NCBI GenBank assembly: GCA_964543195.1
Contig: CAZIXF010000006.1
Location: 53,296-117,295 of the forward strand
Direction of reading: 5' to 3'
From: JAGTVG01 sp964543195
Lineage (GTDB): Bacteria > Bacteroidota > Bacteroidia > Cytophagales > Cyclobacteriaceae
Length of the DNA: 64,000 nt
Translations under genes and position numbers: made by a program
Shown: in pieces, positions 35,640 to 45,129 of the stretch
Position numbering within the stretch: the first letter of the stretch is position 1
Layout: each line of letters begins with the position of its first letter
The notes under the pieces: model-generated
The model's input: the letters and a program-made list of their open reading frames with translations, nothing else
What the model was told of the DNA's origin: nothing
Databases searched by the model: none

Positions 35640-37862
35640 TTATTTATTGTTTTTATCTTTTTCAAATGTTGCGGAACGGGCAATTTCAATGTCCCGTTTA
35701 ACCTCCGGCAAAAAATATTTCCAAGAAAAAGCCGTATACTCTTCCGAATTTTCAGGGATACTCACATGCGGAACCGGCCTGTAACGGTCAATGGTATGGT
35801 CAACCACATTCTGCCAGTGACCGGCAGCGGCCTGCAAAAACCCAACAGCCTCATCTTTTTTCGATTCTTCACCGGTCAGCCGAAAGGTCTGCAGGGCCAC
35901 GCCACCTTTCAGTTTTTCTGAAAAATAGAGACCCAGATATGCCCAGGTTCTAATATCCTCCAATTCCGATATCAATACGGTTTTTCGTATGGCGGGATCA
36001 TCACCGATCCTTTTCGTTATGTTAAGCGCCTCCCTGCTATCCTTTTCCAGTTCTTCGGCAAGTTCAAACGGACTGGTTTTATCCCGGGGAATCTCATTTC
36101 CCTCAACCTTACTCTTTACAAACTCCACGATCGGAATAAGATCCGGATCAAGCGTTTCATGAAAGATCAGCTCATCGATCGATATAAAATCAGAAGATCC
36201 GTCATAATAGGTGTCCGGACTTGACCGGCGGGGGGCCAGAAAGCCTTCGGAATACAGGGTGTAATCCCATGTGGAACGGTAAAAAGAGGCCAGCCTTAAA
36301 GGCATTTTGGATACCAGTGAATAGGCTTTTAGCAAAACTTCACCATACTCCGGGTAATATCGGCGATTAAAACTATCGGCAAAAAACTGATCCGGGGTGT
36401 CCGGGTCATACAGCAACCTTCCCCAGACTTTATAAAACAGCCATTGTTTTTCAAATCCATACTGCCAGGTCTTTTCCGGCCGGATACGGTGTGAATAATC
36501 GAGGGCAGGTATATATCCTTCCGAGCCGATAAAATAGCCATTCACATAGGGTTTATCATTCACCGCAATATGCTTCCTTATAAAATCCGGCTGACCCCAG
36601 CGCAGAATAAAAAAATCCTCATTACGCACCATCCACTGTATCCGGTAGTTTTCGGGCATCGGCTCCCAGAAGCGTTCATCGATCTCACCGGAGTGATAAT
36701 CGTGGGTGATTGACAAGTGAGGCATGGAATGACCGTGCGACCAGTTGAATTTTACTTCGACCAGGGCGGGCTCCTTAAGACCGGCATTATTGATCACCCT
36801 CCTCATTTCGATGGGCGATCCGGAAAGTACGGAGCGGTGCAGAAATTTAACGGGCCGGTCTGCATCCTTCATGCCGGCCACAAAAGTATCTTCAATCCAG
36901 TCTTCCCTTTCCCTGGCCGACATGCTGCCTTCGAAATTATTCATCCAGTCGGCCAGTGTAACCCCTATCCCGGTAAGATTTTCATATTCATTGATCACCT
37001 GTGTAACCGATTCGCGGGTATACCTTTTTACCAGGTCCGACCGGTCATTATACTGTTCTGCGCCATACGCTTCAGCAAATTCAGGTGAGACCACAATATT
37101 CCAGTTCACGATGAAGGTCTGGATCCCCCTGTCGGCGGCCATTTTAAAAAGCGCTTTCCAGAAACGCTTCCATTCCTGCAATTCGGAATCATCAAAAGGG
37201 GTAGCTTCGGGAAAATTCTCCGCCCTGATCATATAGGTAAAAGGATGCAGGTTCCACAGCGACAACACGTTGAACCGGTTTACAGCCATCATATCTAGAA
37301 ACTCTTCCCAGAATTTAAGATCCTTACAGGTCTGAAGATGCAACCTGGTGGCAGGGCTGTCACGATAGGGATACCAGGGCAGATTAAACTTAATGATCCG
37401 GTACTCGAAATGCGGATTATTGATGGAAGATTCGAACTTTTCAAGACTACCCTTGAGCTGGAGGTGCTCATCCAGCTCAATCAGCCCGTACATTGCTCCA
37501 ATACCATCTTTTGAGGCAATGATCACCCGCCCCTTATCGTTGATAACCTGGAATCCCTCCTCTTTTACCTGCGCAGGCTTCAGTTCAGAGATCCGGGTTG
37601 CAAGTTCCCTGTACCTTTGTCCGTCAGATACAACCAGAATATCAGAATTTGAATTATCTCCATCATATGAAACAAATGATATGGGAATTTCAAGCTTAGC
37701 AAAGGTTGACCGGATAGTTTTTACACCATGAAAAACAGGTTCCACTTTTGTGTCGAATTGTATCCTGACCTGAGCAGACCCAGTTTGAAAAATAACAAAA
37801 ATCAGGGTTGTTAGAATACATACTTTTATAAAATACTTCATATCAATAAAAAATTGGCTCAT
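35640..37862 (-). CDS. exported GH67/GH20-like glycoside hydrolase, family uncertain
   Basis: A 740-residue exported protein. After a signal peptide ending TGSAQ, an alpha/beta N-terminal domain (to about 130) with GRVIIASKDGIGAMYGLIELDE resembles the accessory domain in front of GH67 and GH20 catalytic barrels. The barrel begins near EYRIIKFNLPWYPYRD and includes MAVNRFNVLSLWNLHPF, QTFIVNWNI and VEVKFNWSHGHSMPH. A helical C-terminal domain follows. The first ATG at 37862 overlaps the upstream stop as ATGA; the ATG at 37841 gives a tighter signal peptide. Alpha-glucuronidase is a candidate function, but I could not confirm the catalytic acids. Confidence 0.6.
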   Translation of the reverse strand: MSQFFIDMKYFIKVCILTTLIFVIFQTGSAQVRIQFDTKVEPVFHGVKTIRSTFAKLEIPISFVSYDGDNSNSDILVVSDGQRYRELATRISELKPAQVKEEGFQVINDKGRVIIASKDGIGAMYGLIELDEHLQLKGSLEKFESSINNPHFEYRIIKFNLPWYPYRDSPATRLHLQTCKDLKFWEEFLDMMAVNRFNVLSLWNLHPFTYMIRAENFPEATPFDDSELQEWKRFWKALFKMAADRGIQTFIVNWNIVVSPEFAEAYGAEQYNDRSDLVKRYTRESVTQVINEYENLTGIGVTLADWMNNFEGSMSAREREDWIEDTFVAGMKDADRPVKFLHRSVLSGSPIEMRRVINNAGLKEPALVEVKFNWSHGHSMPHLSITHDYHSGEIDERFWEPMPENYRIQWMVRNEDFFILRWGQPDFIRKHIAVNDKPYVNGYFIGSEGYIPALDYSHRIRPEKTWQYGFEKQWLFYKVWGRLLYDPDTPDQFFADSFNRRYYPEYGEVLLKAYSLVSKMPLRLASFYRSTWDYTLYSEGFLAPRRSSPDTYYDGSSDFISIDELIFHETLDPDLIPIVEFVKSKVEGNEIPRDKTSPFELAEELEKDSREALNITKRIGDDPAIRKTVLISELEDIRTWAYLGLYFSEKLKGGVALQTFRLTGEESKKDEAVGFLQAAAGHWQNVVDHTIDRYRPVPHVSIPENSEEYTAFSWKYFLPEVKRDIEIARSATFEKDKNNK

Positions 37863-39721
37863 GGCCGGGGTTTTAACCAGACCCGTGACCTTGCTGCCAT
37901 ATTCAGATCAATCGTATCATCCACCGGTATCCATTCTTCACCTGTGAGTACATCCATATAGCGGCCGGCTCCTTCTGCTACCAGTGATATGTTTTCCTCA
38001 GTTTTATTATAGTTATGTAACATAAATTCGCCGTCACCGAAGGGCTGAAAACTTACCCGTGATGGAGCGTCAATATAATAATTAATATCCTGATTAAAAA
38101 CCTCCCTGATTTTATTTGACCAGTTTTCCGGAATGTTCAATAACCCCAGTGGGCGGGGACAAAGCAGGACCTCCCCCACGGCATCAAAATCAGATTGGGA
38201 AAACGTATGGCAGTTCATTACCACTATATTTCCGGCATCGTTAATGGTGAGGAAAGGGGCCGGTTGCAGGGCATCACCCGCAGAAAGCAGCACTTCAGCA
38301 CCGGCCGTTTTCAGATCCGCCTCAAGATCGAGCCCATGATCAATTGTCTGCAGATTATCCCCGGTCATAATTGTATTCAGATTAAAAGGGTCTGCCACAA
38401 CCGGCCAGGATAGTCCGGCCATTTCAGCCATTTTTTCACCGTGCGGCATATTGGCGAGAAATCCTGAAGTAATTATTACCCTGCCTCCACCATCAAGTGT
38501 TTCCTGTATTTTATTAAAAATTTCCGCATCGGCAGCTGCCTGAGTGGGTAAAAATACGGTCTTTGCCTTTTCAGGATATTGAGATACGGGATCCAGCGGG
38601 ATCCCGAACATGCCTATAAAGTCCATCACATACAGGTCTCCGCCCGCATCGCTGTCGGGAGGCTTGTAACCCGGCACCCCGGTCACCGGACCTTTACTGA
38701 TCACCCTGGCCAGGTCGGCAAGGTGTTGAAAGTGCATGCGCAAAAGATGCTGTCCCCGGTGTCCTTCAATGAAATTGAAATAATTGAACAAAATCAGCTC
38801 TTGTGCGCCGGCAAGGACTGACTGGTAGGCCTGATCAAGAAAATCCACATCATTGCAATCGATATGATCGAACCAGGCTCCGGCCATTTTTTCACCGGCC
38901 AGGGACGACATCCATCTATAGCTGATAAAACTCTCATAAGGCTGAACATATCCGAACCTTGGCGTATACTGACCTCTTGCTTCCGTACCCACATATACTT
39001 TATCATAAAGCTTGTTCTGTTTGACCACATCGTATCCAAATAAATGGTACCGGTCGTACCATTGGGGATATTTAATGATCATTTCGATATCCGGATTGAT
39101 CTCTTTTACCGGGTCAATGAATATTGAACTGGAAAGTCTCGTCAACAGATCGCGCCTGTATTCGGCCCAGGAACGGTTACCCTTTGCTTTTTCCGATTCA
39201 AGGCTCGTATCGGCCGTACATAAAAAATCATCGACTATAAAAGAATCGAACAGCGGTGCAGCCATGGTCATCACTTCTTTTAGATCCCGTTGTGTTTTTT
39301 CATTTTCCCAGTTGAACCAACCGTACCGTGCCTGTTGCCTGACACCGAAAGTATCACCCGGCACCGTGGCAATTCCTCCGGTTACCCCGAAGTCATTTCT
39401 TTTAAAAAAATGAACTAATTTCTGAAGAAGTTCAGGTGGAACGACCAGTCCGCTTCTGTATACTTCCAGATATATCCTGGAGATGCCGTTGGCTTTCATC
39501 AGGGAGAGGGCTTCCCTTTTCCCTGCTTCTGTACTTAACAACCTTTCGGCAGCATGAGCGGTGACATACACGCTCAGTTTGAGGTCATCTGCACGGGATT
39601 TTGCATATTCAAAATGATCATTATCGGGACCGGTGGCAGTACAACCGGTTAAATGGGCAGCTGAAAGGAATAAAATAAAAATTAATCCTGCCGGACGGAA
39701 ATAAATTAAAAAATTGTTCAT
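37859..39721 (-). CDS. TIM-barrel-like lipoprotein, putative glycosidase of unknown family
   Basis: A 620-residue lipoprotein (lipobox LTGC, Cys 27). The N-terminal 330 residues look like a barrel: ISRIYLEVYRSG, GVTGGIATVPG, FDSFIVDDFLC with a pair of Asp, EMIIKYPQWYDRY and LILFNYFNF. From about 380 a Rossmann-like half (AKTVFLPTQAAADAE, GGRVIITSGFL, IVVMNCHTF) recalls the glutamine-amidotransferase-like domain found after some beta-galactosidase barrels. The C-terminus is a small beta domain. It is the first gene of the five-gene operon, with its TGA overlapping the next ATG. Specific function unknown. Confidence 0.6.
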   Translation of the reverse strand: MNNFLIYFRPAGLIFILFLSAAHLTGCTATGPDNDHFEYAKSRADDLKLSVYVTAHAAERLLSTEAGKREALSLMKANGISRIYLEVYRSGLVVPPELLQKLVHFFKRNDFGVTGGIATVPGDTFGVRQQARYGWFNWENEKTQRDLKEVMTMAAPLFDSFIVDDFLCTADTSLESEKAKGNRSWAEYRRDLLTRLSSSIFIDPVKEINPDIEMIIKYPQWYDRYHLFGYDVVKQNKLYDKVYVGTEARGQYTPRFGYVQPYESFISYRWMSSLAGEKMAGAWFDHIDCNDVDFLDQAYQSVLAGAQELILFNYFNFIEGHRGQHLLRMHFQHLADLARVISKGPVTGVPGYKPPDSDAGGDLYVMDFIGMFGIPLDPVSQYPEKAKTVFLPTQAAADAEIFNKIQETLDGGGRVIITSGFLANMPHGEKMAEMAGLSWPVVADPFNLNTIMTGDNLQTIDHGLDLEADLKTAGAEVLLSAGDALQPAPFLTINDAGNIVVMNCHTFSQSDFDAVGEVLLCPRPLGLLNIPENWSNKIREVFNQDINYYIDAPSRVSFQPFGDGEFMLHNYNKTEENISLVAEGAGRYMDVLTGEEWIPVDDTIDLNMAARSRVWLKPRP

Positions 39722-39857
39722 ATTAATTTTCCTTTAAGATAATCATTCCGGCAAACAAAAAAAATTGGCAGACATATCGGGTTATTCGTTGTAATTAATC
39801 CATTGTTCAATATTTTAATCGTATTTTTAAATTTCAATCTGTTTTCCAAAGTCGATT

Positions 39858-40661
39858 ATGAATAAGGTCATTCTTGTAACCGGTGCCTCATCAGGCATTG
39901 GAAAGGCGGTAGCAACATACCTGTCAAAGCAGCACTATATTGTTTACGGGGCCAGTCGTACCGCCAGGCCTTCAGACGATTTTGAAACTATCCGCATGGA
40001 TGTAACAGACAGAGAAATGGTGCGTTCCGCAATAGATGAGATATATAAAAAAGAAGGCAGGATCGATGGCGTGCTTAATAATGCCGGCATCGGCTCTGTA
40101 GGAGCATTTGAGAATGTGGACCAGGAAGATTTTCAGAAGGTCTTCGACATCAATGTGCACGGAACAATTAACGTTTGTCAGGCTGTACTTCCCATCATGC
40201 GGGAACAGGGCTCAGGTCACCTTATCAACATCAGTTCCATCGGCTCGGTTATGGGACTTCCTTTCAGGTCGATCTATTGTTCGAGCAAGGCCGCAGTCGA
40301 TATCATTACCGAAACCATTCGACTTGAAGTAAACCGATTTGGCATCGAGGTATGCCTGGTGCATCCGGGTGATGTACGTACGGAGATCGGTCAACGCCGG
40401 GTCATTTCAGCTCCTGAAGATGATAAGGTGTATGGTAACCAGTTCAGGCGTACTTTCGAAGAACTTGAAAGGGACGTGGAAAAGGGCCTTTCACCGGAGG
40501 TTTTCGGTCCGGTGGTCGACAAGATACTTAAATCCAGGAAAGTCAATAGAAATTATTATGTAGGCTATTTTACCCAAAAACTGGGTATGAGGCTTAAAAA
40601 GGTATTGCCGGACTTCCTTTTTGAAAAGATTATCATGAGCTATTATAAAGCAGAGGATTAA
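39858..40661 (+). CDS. short-chain dehydrogenase/reductase (SDR)
   Basis: Classical NAD(P)(H)-dependent SDR of 267 residues. TGASSGIG at 8-15 binds the cofactor, NNAGI at 75-79 supports the sheet, and the catalytic Tyr 140 and Lys 144 lie in IYCSSKAA with Ser in INISSIGS. Charged GASRTAR after strand two suggests NADPH preference. The C-terminal region with MRLKKVLPDFLFEKII is hydrophobic and typical of SDRs acting on lipids or steroids. Monocistronic, divergent from the exported five-gene operon. Substrate unknown. Confidence 0.92.
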   Translation: MNKVILVTGASSGIGKAVATYLSKQHYIVYGASRTARPSDDFETIRMDVTDREMVRSAIDEIYKKEGRIDGVLNNAGIGSVGAFENVDQEDFQKVFDINVHGTINVCQAVLPIMREQGSGHLINISSIGSVMGLPFRSIYCSSKAAVDIITETIRLEVNRFGIEVCLVHPGDVRTEIGQRRVISAPEDDKVYGNQFRRTFEELERDVEKGLSPEVFGPVVDKILKSRKVNRNYYVGYFTQKLGMRLKKVLPDFLFEKIIMSYYKAED

Positions 40662-40709
40662 TCCATCCTCCTGATCGCTTCCCTGGTGAGGAAATTGTGA
40701 AGGGATATT

Positions 40710-42029
40710 TTAATCGATTAACTGACCGGATAACGATAAGAGATCGATCTCGGCAGTCTTGATCGAATAGATGGCATTTAAATATCTCAGATTGGCTTCG
40801 AGCAAATTGATCTGGGCTTCCCGGAGTTCCAGGGGTGATGAATTTCCCACCCGGTATCTTTCCCTGGCAATTTCATTATTCTCTTCCGCTACCGCCCGGT
40901 TCTCGCCCTCCAACTGACGCAGTTGTATATTATTCCGGTAATTGATAAATATGGAGTATAATTCTTTTTCCAGATTGAGTTTCTGGGCTTCATAGTTCAA
41001 TTGTGAATTTTCAGCGGTAATGCGCGCATTTTGTATCCTCCTGTTCAGGTTGAACCCGTTGAATATATTCCATGAGGCGGAAACACCGTAGGTGATGCCG
41101 CTGGATTGACGATTGAGCAAAAACCCGGCTTCTGCTTCAGATTTGGCATAATTATACCCCAGGTTCAATCCAAACCGGGGCATGCGTTCGCCTGTTAATT
41201 CCTTCTGAACGAGCTGTGAGGCATTTACCTGGTATCTTGATGCCCTTAATTCGGGGTTACCGGCTTCCATCTCAGCCTTTAATTCCTCGTATTGCAGCGA
41301 CAGATTAAGATCGGGATCAAATTCTACATAAAAATCATGAGTCACATCCCTGGCCAGAAGTTCATTGAGGGTGGTCTTGGCAGCGGCAAGGTTCTCCTGT
41401 TGGATCATCAGGTTGGATTTATCCCGGTTGAGATCCACCTGGGCTTGCAGGTATTCCATTTTGGAGGCTTTGCCAAATTCATATTTGTTTCTGGCGATCT
41501 GGATCCTTTCTTCCGATAACTGGATGTTTTCCTTCATCAGTTCCAGTCTGAACTGCTCAAGGGCAACAGTATAAAATTCTTTCGCAATACGTGCCACTAT
41601 GTCCTGTATCACAAACTTATTCATGGCTACACCCTGCAGTTCAAGCTCTTCCAGTCTGCCTTTGTTAAAGAACATGGTAGTACCATCGAATATAGTCCAG
41701 TTAAGAGTGACCGCTCCTGACCAGTTGTTCGATTTGGCCCCTGCCCTCTCCTGCTCCTGTCCGGTAACAAAGGTCTGGTTTGTGTTCTCGACTGTGAATC
41801 GCCTGGATCCGGTGGCATCGAGTGTGGGCAGGAAACCTGCATTCCCAATAGTATTGTTATTGGAGGCTATTTCTTTTACTCCCTCCGAGATCTTAATATC
41901 ATAGTTGTTTTCCAGTCCGATCTTTATGGCTGTTGATATTTCCAGTGTATCCTGGGCTATTCCCGTATTACCCGCTCCTATAATCAACAGGAGCCCCGTT
42001 ATAAAAACCGTATGATTATTTAATCTCAT
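40710..42029 (-). CDS. TolC-family outer-membrane efflux protein
   Basis: Outer-membrane channel of the RND system encoded upstream. A signal peptide ends TGIAQ; the mature protein shows the two-fold TolC repeat with long heptad-rich helices (ARNKYEFGKASKMEYLQAQVDLNRD in the first half, ARERYRVGNSSPLELREAQ in the second) and short beta segments such as WSGAVTLNWTIFDG. The ATG at 42029 (MRLNNHTVF) is used; a TTG 6 bp upstream is unlikely. It is the third gene of the operon, 29 bp after the RND permease. Confidence 0.93.
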   Translation of the reverse strand: MRLNNHTVFITGLLLIIGAGNTGIAQDTLEISTAIKIGLENNYDIKISEGVKEIASNNNTIGNAGFLPTLDATGSRRFTVENTNQTFVTGQEQERAGAKSNNWSGAVTLNWTIFDGTTMFFNKGRLEELELQGVAMNKFVIQDIVARIAKEFYTVALEQFRLELMKENIQLSEERIQIARNKYEFGKASKMEYLQAQVDLNRDKSNLMIQQENLAAAKTTLNELLARDVTHDFYVEFDPDLNLSLQYEELKAEMEAGNPELRASRYQVNASQLVQKELTGERMPRFGLNLGYNYAKSEAEAGFLLNRQSSGITYGVSASWNIFNGFNLNRRIQNARITAENSQLNYEAQKLNLEKELYSIFINYRNNIQLRQLEGENRAVAEENNEIARERYRVGNSSPLELREAQINLLEANLRYLNAIYSIKTAEIDLLSLSGQLID

Positions 42030-42064
42030 ATCCAATCGTATTATGAACCTTAAGTCTTGTTCAT

Positions 42065-45000
42065 TTAAAATCTTGATTTTCTGGCCCCCCGGCTTGTGAA
42101 GTAGGTATAAACCCCCGGAATCACAAACAAAGTTAGTAATGTAGAGAAAATCAACCCGCCTATAACGGCAATTCCCATGGATACCCTGCTTTCAGATCCT
42201 GCTCCCAGAGCCAGCGCTATCGGAGTAATTCCAAGAATAGTTGAAAAACTAGTCATCAGAATAGGTCTGAACCTCGCCTTTGCTGCCCCGATAATGGCTT
42301 CATTTATTGATAATCCCGCTGCTTTTCGCTGATTGGCAAACTCCACGATCAGGATACCGTTTTTAGAAACCAAACCGATGAGCATGATAATACCGATCTG
42401 GCTGAAAATATTCATGGTTTCCCCGAAATACCACAGTGAAATAAGCGATCCGGCCAGAGCCAGTGGCACGGTAAAAAGAATGATCAACGGATCCCTGAAA
42501 CTTTCAAATTGGGCTGACAGCACCAGGTATATTAATATCAATGCAAAAACGAATGCAAAATATAGGTTTCCTGAACTTTCTTCATATTCTTTGGAGATAC
42601 CCGCCAGAGCTGTTGAATAAGAATCATCCAGCACTTCCCGGGCTATCTGATCCATAGCTTCCAATCCATCACCGAGTTTTATATTGCCTGCCAGACTTGC
42701 CGAGATCGTGGCCGAAACAAAACGGTTATAACGATAAAGCTGAGGTGGAGAAGACTGCTCTTCCATGATGATTACATTATCAAGCTGGATGAGTGATCCG
42801 TTATTGCTCCTGACATACAGGGATTTCAGATCGAGCGGATCATTCCTGTTATCTTTCGATACCTGTCCGATTACATAATACTGTTTCCCGTTCATAATAA
42901 AATAACCGAAACGCTGACCACTCAATCCAAGCTGAAGGGTTTGGGCAATGTCCCTGACGGACACACCCAGGCTTCTGGCTTTTTCCCTGTTGATCTGAAT
43001 TCGCACTTCCGGCTTATTGAATTTCAGATCAAGGTCGATAAAATCAAAATACGGATGCTGCTGGGCCTCTTGTAAAAAGGCAGGAAGCACCTCTTTCAGT
43101 TTATCCAGGGTAGCTGCCTGGATCACATATTGAACCGGCAAACCTCCTCTTCTTGAACCAATCGACTGGGGTTCGGCCACAAAGGCACGGGCCATGGTCT
43201 GCTCGCCCACTATTCCTTTCACCTGGTTGGCGATCTGGGATTGTGATTCATTCCGGAATTCCGGATCGACCAATCTGACCATGATAAAGGCTGAATTAAC
43301 AGAAGAGGATGCGCCGAATCCCGGAGAAGTGACCGACACAATGGTTTCCAGTTCGGGCACATTTTCCTGTACAGCCTCCACTGTATTTCTAACGTAACGG
43401 TCCATATAATCGAAAGTAACACCTTCAGGTCCGGTAGCCATAATGCGAAGCATGGAGCGGTCTTCTACCGGCGACAACTCGGAGGGTATGGTGCGGATCA
43501 AAAAATAAATGCCAATCCCGGATAAGAGAATGACCACAAAAGCCAGCCATCTCATCTTCATGAACGTATCCAGGTGCGATGAGTAGATCTTGTTTAGCCA
43601 GACAAAAAAAGGTTCGGTAATATTATAAAACCAATTGTGTTTTTCACGATGTTTCAGGATCCTCGACGATAACATGGGTGCTAAAGAAAGGGCCACAAAG
43701 GAAGAAAAGATCACGGCAAAGGAAACCACGATGCCAAACTCCCTGAAAAGTCTTCCCGTCAACCCCTGAAGGAATATGACAGGCAAAAATACGGAAGCAA
43801 GGGCTACTGTAGTCGATACCACCGCAAAAAAGATCTCTTTTGCGCCTTTCAAAGCTGCATCAACCGGTTTTTCACCCGACTCTATTTTTACATAGATATT
43901 CTCAAGTACCACAATGGCATCATCCACCACCAGGCCGATAGCCAGTACAATACCGAGCATGGTAAGCACATTAATGGAAAAACCGGCCACATACAACACA
44001 AAAAAGGTTCCGATAAGGGATATGGGTATGGTGATTACGGGAATGATCGTGGTCCGCCAGTCCCTTAAAAACAGAAAGATGATCATAACCACCAGGAAGA
44101 AAGCCAGGTATACGGTCTGTTGTACCTCAGCGATCGACTCCCTGATATATTCCGTGGTATCCCACCCGATGGCCGTCTGGATATCCTGCGGGATGTCCTT
44201 TTTAATCTGATCCAGTCTCCTGTAAAATTCTTCCGCTATATCGAGGTTATTTGATCCTGGCTGGGATACAATAGCAGTCATCACCATCGGAATTCCATCA
44301 CTCCGCAATATGGTTCTTTCATTTTCCGGATAAAACTCAGCATTGCCGATATCCCTGAACCTGACTATTATATCACCCGATTCTTTTACGATCAGGTTGT
44401 TAAACTCCTGTGGTGTGGATAAGCGCCCGACTGTTCTTACGGTGAGCTCGGTGTTGTTACCTTCCAGCCTTCCCGATGGTAACTCAAGGTTCTGGGTATT
44501 CACGGCATTATACACATCCTGGGGTGTTAACTGGTATGCTGCGAGTTTTTCCGGGTCCATCCATAACCGGATTGAATATTTTTTCTCTCCCCAGATCATC
44601 ACCTGGCTGACACCGGGTATGGTTTGAAAACGTTCTTTAAACACATTATCCGCAATCTCCGACATCTCCATCAAATTCCGCTGTTGACTGAAGATCCTCA
44701 GTACGATAATCGGACTTGAGTTGGCATCCGCCTTGGTTACAATGGGAGGATCCGCATCAGGAGGCAGATTCCGCATGGCCCTCGATACCCTGTCCCGTAC
44801 ATCATTTGCAGCCGCCTCCAAGCTCCATTCCAGGCCGAACTCAACCGAGATTGTGCTCCTGCCATCCCGGCTTACCGAGGTAAGGCTTTCAATACCCTCA
44901 ATGCCATTGATTGATTCTTCAAGCGGTTCGGTGATCTGGGTTTCTATAATCTCGGCATTAGCGCCGGTATAACTGGTTGATACCGTGATGATGGGGGGAT

Positions 45001-45124
45001 CAACACTGGGGTACTCCCTCACACCCAGAAAGTTAAATCCAATAACACCAAAGATCACTATGGTGATTGACATCACAATGGCCAGTACAGGACGATTAAT
45101 GCTTATTCTGGATAAACTAGCCAT
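42065..45124 (-). CDS. efflux RND transporter permease subunit (HAE1/AcrB-like)
   Basis: Proton-driven inner-membrane pump of 1019 residues. The layout is standard: first transmembrane helix at 10-30, a large periplasmic porter/docking region, a helical bundle with GLVVDDAIVVLENIY (proton-relay Asp 401 and Asp 402), a second periplasmic region and a second bundle with GLVSKNGILIVEFANQ. RFRPILMTSFSTILG is the signature near the C-terminus. It lies 5 bp after the adaptor gene, so it is translationally coupled. Substrates are probably hydrophobic or amphipathic toxic compounds; no local regulator is encoded to point at one. Confidence 0.97.
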   Translation of the reverse strand: MASLSRISINRPVLAIVMSITIVIFGVIGFNFLGVREYPSVDPPIITVSTSYTGANAEIIETQITEPLEESINGIEGIESLTSVSRDGRSTISVEFGLEWSLEAAANDVRDRVSRAMRNLPPDADPPIVTKADANSSPIIVLRIFSQQRNLMEMSEIADNVFKERFQTIPGVSQVMIWGEKKYSIRLWMDPEKLAAYQLTPQDVYNAVNTQNLELPSGRLEGNNTELTVRTVGRLSTPQEFNNLIVKESGDIIVRFRDIGNAEFYPENERTILRSDGIPMVMTAIVSQPGSNNLDIAEEFYRRLDQIKKDIPQDIQTAIGWDTTEYIRESIAEVQQTVYLAFFLVVMIIFLFLRDWRTTIIPVITIPISLIGTFFVLYVAGFSINVLTMLGIVLAIGLVVDDAIVVLENIYVKIESGEKPVDAALKGAKEIFFAVVSTTVALASVFLPVIFLQGLTGRLFREFGIVVSFAVIFSSFVALSLAPMLSSRILKHREKHNWFYNITEPFFVWLNKIYSSHLDTFMKMRWLAFVVILLSGIGIYFLIRTIPSELSPVEDRSMLRIMATGPEGVTFDYMDRYVRNTVEAVQENVPELETIVSVTSPGFGASSSVNSAFIMVRLVDPEFRNESQSQIANQVKGIVGEQTMARAFVAEPQSIGSRRGGLPVQYVIQAATLDKLKEVLPAFLQEAQQHPYFDFIDLDLKFNKPEVRIQINREKARSLGVSVRDIAQTLQLGLSGQRFGYFIMNGKQYYVIGQVSKDNRNDPLDLKSLYVRSNNGSLIQLDNVIIMEEQSSPPQLYRYNRFVSATISASLAGNIKLGDGLEAMDQIAREVLDDSYSTALAGISKEYEESSGNLYFAFVFALILIYLVLSAQFESFRDPLIILFTVPLALAGSLISLWYFGETMNIFSQIGIIMLIGLVSKNGILIVEFANQRKAAGLSINEAIIGAAKARFRPILMTSFSTILGITPIALALGAGSESRVSMGIAVIGGLIFSTLLTLFVIPGVYTYFTSRGARKSRF

Positions 45125-45129
45125 ATACT

